Position numbers and translations under genes: made by a program. A model generated the notes under the pieces. The model searched no databases. It saw only the letters and a program-made list of their open reading frames with translations, and was not told where the DNA came from. Below are positions 23,301 through 33,446 of a DNA stretch of 64,000 nucleotides, in pieces. Positions within the stretch are counted from its first letter, which is position 1. Each line of letters starts with the position of its first letter. Source of the stretch: Cryptomeria japonica (taxonomy: Eukaryota; Streptophyta; Pinopsida; Cupressales; Cupressaceae); contig NC_081409.1 in assembly GCF_030272615.1 (NCBI RefSeq), positions 877,119,594-877,183,593 of the forward strand. Direction: 5' to 3'.

Positions 23301-23862
23301 AGAATATTCCTCCTTCACCAAATGTTCCTCTTCCTTCTCAGTCTTCCACTAAAACTCAACGAAATCATTGTGTGAGAGAATGTCAAGAAGATGTTGTGCT
23401 CGAGCTCGTTAAGCTATCCCTCAAGCTATTCAATCTCCTAAAACTCCAACAGTTGACATGATACCCTTTTCTCCTAAACAAGATGTTGAACCTAAATCTC
23501 TGAAAAATAAGTTACAAAAAACATGTGATGGTTTTACTTCAATTCATGTGCGAGCTCCTCTTTCTATAAATCTTGATGAAGAAATAGATGAAAATGTTAT
23601 TCATTATGGAAGTACAACTCCTAGTGCTTCTAATAGTGAAAATGAATATGTTGATGTTGACAAGCACTTATCAACTGAATTTTCCAAAGCCCTAATCCTA
23701 GCTCCTAGAGTCAAACAAAGTGACTTACCACATGAGCATAGTCCTTGTTTGGATCTTGTGATAGCTCCATTTGCTATGCTCAATGTCTCTCCTTTGGCAT
23801 GTTGCCCACCTTCCCGAAATAGTGATCAGAAAGATCGGAAGGTAGAAGTCATGCTAGATTAG
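20388..23862 (+). pseudogene. TR-GAG 1 gag-protease-like polyprotein, broken
   Basis: The frame begins GTG at 20388 where the sister copy has ATG. It is broken by frameshifts near 20845, 22590, 22900 and 23460 and a TAA at 21371. Parts in order: acidic N-terminus, Asn/Pro/Ser-rich linker (20850-21250), gag domain (LYNGKGDPLTHVKTF, then DKALQWYFSLP, about 21370-21830), zinc knuckle CQFHRQPGHDTEKC (22141-22182), protease-like domain with ALIDPSCMVN (about 22522-22552) and LGYPWLSSM, then a Pro-rich tail. The protease triad reads DPS instead of D(T/S)G, as in the sister element, so this may be a family trait. The protein would build particles but not copy itself. Confidence 0.82.
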
Positions 23863-23869
23863 TAACATT

Positions 23870-24604
23870 AGCACCGTAGATATTCTCTCCCTCTCCTCTT
23901 TTTCTCTTTTGTGACTATTCTTCTATGTGTATCCACGTTCTTGTATTGTCCCCTTAATGTCTATTTGAGGATGATGCAAAGCATCGAGATCTTTTCTTGG
24001 TCTCTTTCATGTTGACTCAAAAGACTCTTATCTTTCCTTTTCTTCCAAGGAAGTTTCCTTTCTTTGGGGAATGACGATTATTATATGCATATAAATATAT
24101 GATATACATGAGTTATCATACAACATAGTGACCCCAAGGAAAGTGAAACTACCTCATGCTTCGTGTTTTGTGTTTATTACTTGAGTGGGGGCTAAATCCT
24201 TGCAATAACGTGCTCCCTCTCTTCTCTCTCTTGGGTGTATCCTACCTTAAAGCAATCTCTCCCGATAAGGCGTGTGCGATCGCTTTAACGTGGGGGCATA
24301 CACTCCACTCATATTTTCCTTCTTGATACTTAGAGTTACTTAGTGAATTTTGTTTCGCTTTATAATCTTTGGTATCCTTGCTTTCATGACTCATAGTGAG
24401 GGGAACCTTGATACTTGCAGTCATGGTTTTCCCCTTCTTGATCTTCCCTTTTACTTTGTCAATCGAATTCATAAGATCCTAAGTCCACTGGGGGCTTGGT
24501 GCATCTTGCCTCCTTGATGTGGTACAAGTCTTTCAATCTTGTTTCCTTGTACTTTACCAGCAGTATTGGTGTATGCTCATACTCTCGCTAAAGTGGGGGA
24601 TAAA
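23870..24604 (+). promoter_or_regulatory. TR-GAG 1 3' untranslated part with hairpin and polypurine tract
   Basis: No ORF. A hairpin with 11-bp arms (TTAAAGCAATC / GATCGCTTTAA, 24247-24288) is followed by GGGGGCAT (24292-24299). The polypurine tract AAAGTGGGGGATAAA (24590-24604) abuts the 3' LTR and primes plus-strand synthesis. The same order is seen in the sister element and in Tat elements B, C and D. Confidence 0.75.
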
Positions 24605-25812
24605 TGTAGTGTCATAAAATCATGACCCATGAAATTTTCCACCACATTAGGGTCCTCACGCATGCGAAATTGAATCCCCAAGCCTAATCAGAGACTGAAG
24701 ACTGCTCAACCCTCGAAATTTACTTCTCCCTTGCCCTTTGCACTACCCTGTCTGCACCCTATCCTGGAGAAAAGGGCGGGACAGGGGGCGCCCTTGTCCC
24801 TACCCTATTTTGGGGTAGGACCCTTCCTGAGTCTACATTGAAGGTTGTGTAGTGAGCAGGAAAACTTCCCCGATGTCAGCCTGTGATGAAAATCAGTCCT
24901 ATTAACCCTAATTGACAAGTATAAAAGTTGTATTCACTTTCCCATTTGCATAACAAGAAGCTTCCATAAGTCCATGAGATCACACATTCAAGCAATCAAG
25001 CAATCAATCATTCAAGAGCATTCAAGCATTCAAGCATCCCTTTCAAGAATTGAGCATCTCAAGTCTCCCTTCAAGGCTAAGTGTTGCATTCAAGTCAAGG
25101 ATTCAACCATTGAAGAGGAGATTTGTTCCTACATTCAAATTCATACAAGCATTTCTATGAAAATTGCTATCACAACCTCCCTTGAGGTTATTTACATTTC
25201 AATCTTTCATTTACATTTATTTGCAAGTACTTTCTTTCATCATTTGGTTAATTCCAAAATTGGGGTTTTACCTGAAGGCAAACCCTCAATCCCAACCACT
25301 TTTCCTCTCTTTTATGTGTGTAGGTTGTAGGTATGTAGCTATACTTTTGGATTTAAACTCCATTCATAGAGGTAGAAAAACCCTTTTCATTTCACGGATT
25401 TTTTGAAGAACTGTGTACACTTTCACCATGATCCTGGTAACTTTTCCTCAAATTTGCAAGGTGGCTTTGTCTCAACATATCATCACCAAATCCAGGTGCA
25501 CAGCTTCATCCAACACTTTGATCTAGAGTTATAATCAGTTCTTTGTCTCTTTTCACTTAGTCTAAATACATAAATTCAGCCAATTCCTTTCTATTCCAAG
25601 AATAGAGGTTTGTTTATCACTCTCATATCATTTCATTTAGAATTCAATCTTCTCCTTTAGAGATTGAATCTAGTGAATTTTCCCCCTCTTCCAATGTAAT
25701 GCGTGAAAGGTGTTTGAAGGGAAATCTATAGCAAAACTCTCATCTCTCCTTGGAGGGAAAGGGTAGCTTTCCTCTAGATCTCTCATTCATACATTTTTCA
25801 CCCACCACTACA
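24605..25812 (+). repeat. TR-GAG 1 3' LTR
   Basis: It starts TGTAGTGTC after the polypurine tract and ends CCACTACA. TATA box TATAAAA at 24920-24926. Matches the 5' LTR with scattered, mostly transition, differences. Confidence 0.88.
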
Positions 25813-26292
25813 ATAACAGTCATGTATACTATCAACTTCATTGTATCCATACCTTACACTATCACCTTTGATATTTCTAATCATACATTTATCCTATCTC
25901 CATCCTATCTCCATCCTATCCAAATTCATCCCTTGATATTGATCAAAACTAAGGACATAAAATGCAAAATATGTTTTTAGAATCCTCTTGACATGTCCAT
26001 TCTTGTCGACCTCATACCATTCAATGCACCATGCTAACACCTTACATTCTCATATAAATCCCTTAGCTTGGATAAACATGTTGTCCTATCATGAGATAGT
26101 CCTTGGAAACCAAATCAATTCTGATTTGATAATAAGCTACCTCCATATTCCACCTATCCATTTTCATCCCACAAGTTCCTTCATACATTCATAATGTTTA
26201 ATGTCTTGGTATACATTGGGGCAAGTAAATATATTCTTGCTTGAGAATAAATCTTGACATGTGTATTTTACCTTAGCCAGTGATCCAAACAT
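25813..26292. other. Unassigned sequence
   Basis: Continuation of the target sequence interrupted at 18236. Pyrimidine-rich, no convincing ORF or repeat. Confidence 0.4.
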
Positions 26293-26420
26293 CTTTCAAA
26301 ATCCAAAAAAAAAAAATATATCAAAATCCAAAAAAAATTAAAAATATCAAAATCCAAAAAAAATTAAAAATATCAAAATCCAAAAAATTTAAAAATATCA
26401 AAATCCAAAAAATTTAACAA
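26293..26420 (+). repeat. A-rich tandem repeat, about 27-bp unit
   Basis: About five copies of a unit containing TATCAAAATCCAAAAAA, with A-tract length differing between copies. Probably replication slippage. Confidence 0.75.
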
Positions 26421-27054
26421 ATCTAAAAATTGTTAAAAAAAATTCAAAAACATAAAACAAAACCCTAGAAAACCTAAAAATTAAAAAAATTATAAAAAAA
26501 ACACAAAAATAATCCATCAATCATGATTCACAATAAATTATCCAAGGAAAAAACAAACATTTGAGCAAACACAAGCATAAAAATGCAAAACATTGAATTT
26601 AACAAATCATACATCAACAAAGAAACTACCAAGCTAGCCTACAACCTAATTGATCAACTGCCTATCAGCTTTTAAACATCCTTATCAAACAATGTGCCTT
26701 TACAAATTCATTGTTCCTAAATAGGCACCCTATCAGGTATCATGCCCTAATGGATACATCTTTCCTATAATGGGCATCCTATCAAACAATCATCCTATCA
26801 AGAAACACTTATCTTTGACAAGAAGATCTAAATGGTTGTTGACTCATTTGGTCTTGCAAGTCTTATATTTTATTGATTTATATTATGTCATGTTCCTATG
26901 CTACTCAAGGATATCCATAAGTGATTAGAGGAGCAACGATGGATCATGATTTTTTATCTTTGATTTCTATTTGTGGTTTGTCTTGATAATATTGTTGGGG
27001 ATACTAAGTTCCTTGTGTGTGATTAGGGTTCCAGTTGGCATAGTCAAAATATCC
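26421..27054. other. Unassigned AT-rich sequence
   Basis: No gene, RNA gene or clear repeat is seen. Confidence 0.4.
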
Positions 27055-28165
27055 TGTAGCATCCTAAATTGTACTCCCTTACAATTTTGATCACATTTGG
27101 GCCCTCACCTTAGCGTTCATGCTCTAAGGTCTAGATAGGACCTGATTATGCTCTTGCTATGCAAATCTATCATCATTTTCACTTTTCACATAATCTTGCC
27201 CCTTTATTTTGGTATTTGATTAGGCAAGACCAAGGCACCATGCCCTAGTCCTCTCAAGACTAGAGTGCCCAACGCCCTAGTCCTCCCAACTAGGACCCAA
27301 ATTTGGGCCTCTTGATGGTCATGAAATGTGAGCAGGAATTCCAGCTTTGTGTCACTCATGTCAGAAAATTAAATAGGTTTTCGACGAGCAAGTATAAAAA
27401 GAGGTCTACCCGTCTCATTTGGTCATCCACGAACATGAAATTGAATTTGACATTAAGCAATCAAACATTCAACTTCAAGCAAGTAATCAATTAGTCTTCA
27501 TTCAAGCATTGGAGCAGAGATAGAGTCAAGATTCAAGAATTGGAGTTGACATTCATGTTCTATGTTATTCAAGACTTCATTGAACCCTAATTCCATGTGG
27601 AGACAAACAAAATTTCACAAGGAGATATACCATTTATGTTTCAGTCATTATTCAACATCTCCCTCAAATGAGAACATTTCCTTTACTGCAATTCAATCAA
27701 ATTTCATTTCTTTTTCATGGTTAATTCCAAAACTGGGGTTTGACCTAAGGCAAACCCCTATTCCCAACCTGTTTCCCTTCTCTAGTGTGTGTAAGAACAG
27801 GTATGAAGTTGCAATCTTTAGGATAAGATTTATTGACAAAGACAAATTGATTCCCCATTGGTGTGCAAAAAGTTTGGAGGACCAAAGAGATCGTCACACC
27901 GGTCCTGACAAATTAGGAACTCCTTCTGGGAACAAATCCAAATCCTCTTATAGTCCTCAAATCCAAGTTCGAGGCTTGATTCAACAATTGTAGCTTACTG
28001 TTTATGCATTTTTACCTCAATTTTTGTCTATTTACCCTAATTTCAACAAATTCAACAATTCAATTCAACCTAAGGGAAAGAAGAGGATCATCCAACAACC
28101 CACTAGAATTAGACCGAGATTTAGACCTCTTAGGTTTAGATCTATCTAATTCCTATATTTCCCTA
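27055..28165 (+). repeat. Solo or fragment LTR related to TR-GAG LTRs
   Basis: It starts TGTAGCATCC and shows the plan of the TR-GAG LTRs: CAAGTATAAAAA (TATA at 27393), CATTCAAGCA-type repeats, and a conserved GGGTTTGACCTAAGGCAAAC stretch near 27740 followed by a GTGTGTGTAAG run. No gag follows. The right end is not resolved and no duplication was found. Confidence 0.5.
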
Positions 28166-28964
28166 ATGTAATTGGTCTCAAGCAAAATTAGCGATTTTCA
28201 TCCTTCCTATGGTGAAACCCTAATTTTCACACATCCTATGGAAGTCAATGGTCATCCAACACTTTCTTGCATCAAGATTACAATTCTTTGCGGTTACTTC
28301 CTCATATATTCTGATAGGGATCTATTACTACTAGTATGTGTCAAGGCATTCCTTATTTGCAACATGTTTGTTAACACAAAGGGATAGTTTTTCTCACCTT
28401 GGTCTTTCCATACCTTAGTTCAATATATCCACTTGCCACATAATAAGGCTCAATGATGATATTGTTGTACACCAATGAAATCACAATAAGAGTTCAAGGC
28501 TATGGTATCATCTATCATGACCAATCAAAATTAGATCTTGATTAAACCTTGTCTATCATCAACTCATATTTTTCATTAACCTTTTCCATATGATCGTATG
28601 TCATTTGTATTATAAAGGATTATCTTTCCTAAAACTAGACAATCATCTATATTTTCTCTTATCCAATATTTTCCCTTCCTGAAGATAGACTTGATCAATC
28701 CAATCAATTTGATCAATCAATCAATTTGCAAATCACTCCAATGATCTCTACTATCCAATCAAAGTCATGCATGACATCAAGTTAATATTATTCTATCCCT
28801 CATATAATATTCTTCTTCTTTTGAGAGATTATTCATATCTTTAACACACAAACAATCTCTCAAGGGGGCATCCTACCCATATTACCCTATCACAACTGGG
28901 GCAAAATTTTCTTGATTTTCTTTACACAACACTCAAAATCACATTGTCTCAAAGAGGGGAAAAA
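28166..28964 (+). other. Element D remnant: Tat-type 3' internal end with hairpin and polypurine tract
   Basis: No ORF. The end carries the module seen in elements B and C: hairpin GAGAGATT / AATCTCTC (28823-28861), AGGGGGCAT, CTGGGGCAAA, then the polypurine tract AAAGAGGGGAAAA (28950-28964) abutting an LTR start. Gag-pol is absent, so this is a truncated Tat-type element. Confidence 0.6.
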
Positions 28965-29100
28965 TGTAAACACTTAAAATTGTCCCATGCCTACAAACAT
29001 CAATTTCACTAACTATTCCTCCTTATTAATTAAATAATTTTATTTATTTAATTAATTCAACTTTATTCTTCTAAATTAGTATTATTGCTCCATTTGAAAT
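28965..29100 (+). repeat. Element D LTR, left piece
   Basis: It starts TGTAAACACTTAAAATTG directly after the polypurine tract, close to the LTR start of element B read on its own strand (TGTAGACACCTAAAATT). Interrupted at 29100 by the LINE; the AT-rich TTAATTAAAT sequence resumes at 59811. Confidence 0.6.
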
Positions 29101-29290
29101 GGCGAAGTTGCAAAGCGAATCTGAAGGGAATGAGGAGGATTTCAATGGCGATCATCATAAGGAAGAAGCACAAGATTGCAGACTTATGGAGTCTAAATAT
29201 TTTCAAAAGATTGATTTATTAGAAGAAGTGGAGATTGATAGAGAACTTATGAAACTTCAAGTGATCATAAGAAAATTCATAGCAGTTAGG
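29101..29290 (+). pseudogene. LINE ORF1, N-terminal piece
   Basis: The frame MAKLQSESEGNEEDF (ATG at 29099) is acidic and runs to KFIAVR, where a solo LTR interrupts it at 29291. The same frame resumes after the LTR at 30692 as RKDRASIKWW, so the two pieces were one ORF. Confidence 0.7.
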
Positions 29291-30691
29291 TGTTGGCATT
29301 TGCATGAAGATTACATTGATGAACTATTTTGTTGTCATTGATGTCAATTATAACCGGTAATGGTGTTGTTATGATGTTCTTTTGCAACCAGTAGGTGAGC
29401 TAGTGAAGGAAACCGGTATTACTTAATAAGTAGTGAGATCAACCGGTAACCCTACCTCTTGATGTGCTAAACCCTAACCGATGGAGCTTGGTGAATCGGT
29501 TGTAATGGTTTATGATTAAATGATGAATGGTAATGATTATGCCACATATGCATGTTGTATGTGAAGAGTTTCGAATGGTTTTTGGTGTGTAGAGAGAACG
29601 GTTTTATCTTGGGAATGAGTGAGTATATTGCATGAAATAGAAACCACGTGATGAGTTACAGGAATCGATGAAGCAGTGATCAAGGAGCAGTCGAGGTTGT
29701 CTTGAATAATGTGCAATGATTTCTATGTAATCCAACGGATATACTTGAACCGATTTGTTTGTAATCTCTATGAGATCTTAGGTTTGTGATGTGTTACCGA
29801 CCTATTGTTTTTCTTATAAGGTAGATGAGTTGTTTTGTTGTAGTGTTGGCAATTTTGGTTGTGTAAGTGTGACTGGTTGCCAAACCAGAAGATGTATCTG
29901 CAGTATGTGTGAAGGTAGATAGAAGCATGAAAAGGATCTGATCAAGCATAGTAGTGCTATTCACCACATCAGCAAACCCATGTTGTTCTCTAACAATTAA
30001 AACAGTCAAATCCCTTAACAAGGTAAGCTTTAATAGGCTTAGTGCTATCTAAATCCTCTAACCAGGTGATCCATTAGCTTGGATTTCAAATTCCTCTATC
30101 GAGGTTACTCCTAATAGGGTATTACTTCTAATAAGGCATCATAGTCAATCCCTTAATCAGGTGGTCCCTAATAGGATCTATTCCTAATGGGACTTTTTGT
30201 AAAGATTTAACAGGCTTGGCTCCTAACAGGGTGAACTTTAGAAGAGTTTGGAATACTTGTGGGTATTCATCCCCACCGTGGTTTTTTCCATTTGGGTTTC
30301 CATGTCAAAATAATTGTGTCAAGTGGTGAATGGTTTTGGTAGTTATGTTTGATATGGTTAATTTGCTTAACTATTAAATCCACTTAGATATGATAAGATG
30401 ACCGGTAGTAATCTGAAATATGCTTTTACTATTGTTAGTAAAGTATTTGAATGTTTTTGTTAAAAGGTTTTTAGAGTTTCTGAGTTGTTATACTGTTATT
30501 TTGTTATGACAATCAACCAGTATACTTGACAGTGATATTGCAATTTATAGTTCAGTGTTTGAACCAGTTAGTTCTGAGATTGACTTGTGAGAATGTTATT
30601 GTGTTTGGTGAACGTTTAGTCAGTTTTCTACCTACTGATTCACCCCCCTCTCAGTAGTTGTCTAGATCCTTATTGACTCATCATACCATCA
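29291..30691 (+). repeat. Copia-like solo LTR inside LINE ORF1
   Basis: A 1401-bp TG...CA segment (TGTTGGCATT ... ACCATCA) flanked by TTAGG at 29286-29290 and 30692-30696. The LINE frame is continuous across it. It carries the copia R/U5 signature near 30274 (CCCCACCGTGGTTTTTTCC then GGGTTTCCATGTC). Recurrent ACCGGT/ACCAGT motifs lie in the first 500 bp and again near 30390-30570. No internal region remains, so this is an LTR-LTR recombination product. Confidence 0.8.
30012..30231 (+). repeat. Array of short imperfect palindromes CCYTAAYNAGG
   Basis: About twelve units such as CCCTTAACAAGG, CCTCTAACCAGG, CCTCTATCGAGG, CTCCTAATAGGG, CCCTTAATCAGG and CTCCTAACAGGG occur at roughly 15-25 bp spacing just upstream of the R/U5 signature. 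Each is a small CCT/AGG inverted repeat. Confidence 0.65.
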
Positions 30692-31400
<709 letters not shown>

Positions 31401-31914
31401 GGGAAAGGAAAAGGTGGATGAGCATGTTTCAACTGGTGAATGTTCCAAGAGGAATGAATCAAGTAGAATGCAAAAAAATTTAGGAGGATATGTAGGGGGA
31501 GATAAGAAAATCCATCCATAAGGAAAGAGAGAATGATAAAGGTGTTTTGATAAGGGAGGGTGAAAATTAGAAGAATCATAAGGAGTTATCTCCTACAACA
31601 CTAATGGAAAAGGGGGATTTTTTAGGATGTGAATTGGAGAGTGGGATGCAGCAGGGAGGAAGTAGATTTGGTAGGAGATTCTTCAAAGGGTTTTTGGTTT
31701 TTTAAGGGAGACTAGTCTAGGGAAGATGCATTAGACAATGTGGTGGTAAGATATTTGTGTCAATCCATGGCCAAGCAATTAGGTAGGACTAAGAGGAAAA
31801 GAGGGAGAAGAACAAATAAATAGAACTGAGAAGATGAGGCATTGGATAAAGGTCTCATGAGCATGTCAGATTTTTGAAATTATCTAAGGGAGCCAAGGCC
31901 TCCCTTAGAGGTAG
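31401..31914 (+). other. LINE ORF1 tail and ORF1-ORF2 junction
   Basis: Purine-rich degraded sequence without an open frame of note. A run of basic codons near 31790-31815 (LGRTKRKRGRRTN) may be the ORF1 C-terminus. Confidence 0.4.
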
Positions 31915-32308
31915 ATGAGGATTCTTACATGGAATGTTAGGGGCCTCATGGCTCTTGACAAGAAGTGCTTGGTTAAGCATTTTTTGATAAAAGAATCTAC
32001 GTGGAGATAATCCTTTTACAAGAAACTAAATATAACCAAGATGTTGGAAGCCTATTTACTAAGTATTGCAAGAGATGGGAGGGTGTTTTTCAGGTAACAT
32101 GTGGTCAATCTAGTGGTATGGAGATACTATGGAATCCCAATATTATCCAATTATCACTATTGGATACAAATAAGAGTTGGATGATTGGGAAGGCCCCACC
32201 AAAACAAAGGAGAAAGAAGTTGTTTGGAGATCGCTCAAGTACAAAATGGAAGCATTGGGAGATCCTCATTTCCAGCGAAAAATCAAAAGGGATCCTTAAG
32301 AATATCAT
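31915..32308 (+). pseudogene. LINE ORF2 endonuclease, N-terminal part
   Basis: ATG 31915 starts MRILTWNVRGL, the standard start of an APE-type LINE endonuclease. After a frame change comes IILLQETKYNQ, then SGMEILWNP, the following motifs of that domain. The frame is cut at 32308 by element B and resumes at 54985. Across the junction part of the endonuclease middle, including the GDFN motif, appears to be missing, so the LINE was probably already damaged. Confidence 0.8.
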
Positions 32309-33102
32309 TGTTTATGGTGAAAATGGATAACAATAATAACAATATTGAAAGGCTAAATGAATTCAACCACAAAACCCTAGCCTAACAATCAACAAAGATC
32401 CACCATAACATATGAAGATTACCTAAGACAATGCAAATCAAATGAAATCACAAAGATTATACCATCACATGTCCAATAGGGTTTTGATCTCCATTCTTCC
32501 TATCTCCATTGATCTTGCTTGATATATTTGCTCTCAGATTTTAATATGCACAAGAGCTCAACAAAGAACGGAATGTGGTTGCAAGTAGGATCGTAGTGTA
32601 GTCGAGTCCTCCAAATTGTCGATTAGGCTGAGTGATTAGAATGAATGATTAGGGTTTGATAATGAAGGAAGCATCTCCTTATATAGAAGACACTATATGA
32701 AATGGAGGGATAAGATTGAGAGGTGTAAAAGGAGGTCGGCTATGATTAGAGGGTAGGTAAAAGAAATAATAAAATAATGAAAGGGGTAGGTAGTGTATGA
32801 ATTAAGAGATGAATGACATGTGTCATAGGTGGAAAAGGTTAATGAATTAATTAAATAAATAAAGATTTATTTAATTAATAGAAGAAGTGGGATCAATTAA
32901 ATAAATAAGATATTTATTTAATTTAGGAAAATGATAATTTAAATAAATAAATGTATTTATTTAAATGAGAAATAAGGCTAGAAGAAGATAAATGAATTAA
33001 TTAAATAAATAAGGATTTATTTAATTAATAGAAGAATTAAGCTTAGAAATTAAATAAATAAAATATTTATTTAATTAGACATGAAAATTTTAGGTGTCTA
33101 CA
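32309..33102 (-). repeat. Element B 3' LTR
   Basis: On the + strand it reads TGTTTATGG ... GTGTCTACA. AT-rich TTAATTAAATAAATA segments fill 32840-33080. Adjacent to the polypurine tract, so it is the 3' LTR in element sense. Confidence 0.92.
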
Positions 33103-33260
33103 TTTTGCCCCTCTTTGAGACAATGCGGCTTGTCGCGTTGTTTCAAAGAAGATAAGATGAACTGATATAGAGTTGCCCCAGAATGGGAATGATATGCCCC
33201 CTTGAGAGATTGGATGAAAATGTCTGAAAAGATTGCAGACAATCTCTCGATAAGAAAGAG
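33103..33260 (-). promoter_or_regulatory. Element B polypurine tract and upstream hairpin
   Basis: On the minus strand CAAAGAGGGGCAAAA (33103-33117) abuts the LTR and is the polypurine tract. Further in are CTGGGGCAA (33177-33185) and AAGGGGGCAT (33193-33202), then a hairpin GAGAGATTG / CAATCTCTC (33204-33248). The same order is found in elements C and D with different stem sequences. Confidence 0.75.
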
Positions 33261-33348
33261 AGGCTAGAATGGACTGACTGGATAAAGTGACAAAGTCACA
33301 GGATAAAGAAGACTGACTCGGGAAATGAAGGCGAGGGCTAGGGTAGGC

Positions 33349-33356
33349 TATAAGAT
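33349..33356 (+). promoter_or_regulatory. TATA box of the antisense PMD gene (element B)
   Basis: TATAAGAT lies 98 bases before the ATG at 33447. Element C has TATAAAAG at the equivalent place. Promoter use is inferred. Confidence 0.5.
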
Positions 33357-33446
33357 AGACCACGGGCAAAAGACATCCTCATTGTCATCCACACCCCTAT
33401 GAGATCACAGTGCAGAGCGAGAAAAGAGCAGCAGCAGTCAGCAGCG

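Larger units (their letters stand above)
18237..25812 (+). mobile_element. TR-GAG element 1: pol-less LTR retrotransposon, 7.6 kb
   Basis: LTRs of about 1.2 kb (18237-19422, 24605-25812) start TGTAGTGTC and end CCACTACA. Flanks are ATAAG and ATAAC, a duplication with one change. It has a PBS, a leader, one gag-protease-like reading frame and a polypurine tract, but no RT, RNase H or integrase. This is the TR-GAG class of non-autonomous elements, which must borrow enzymes from a gypsy relative. A close relative lies at 36347-44231. Confidence 0.88.
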
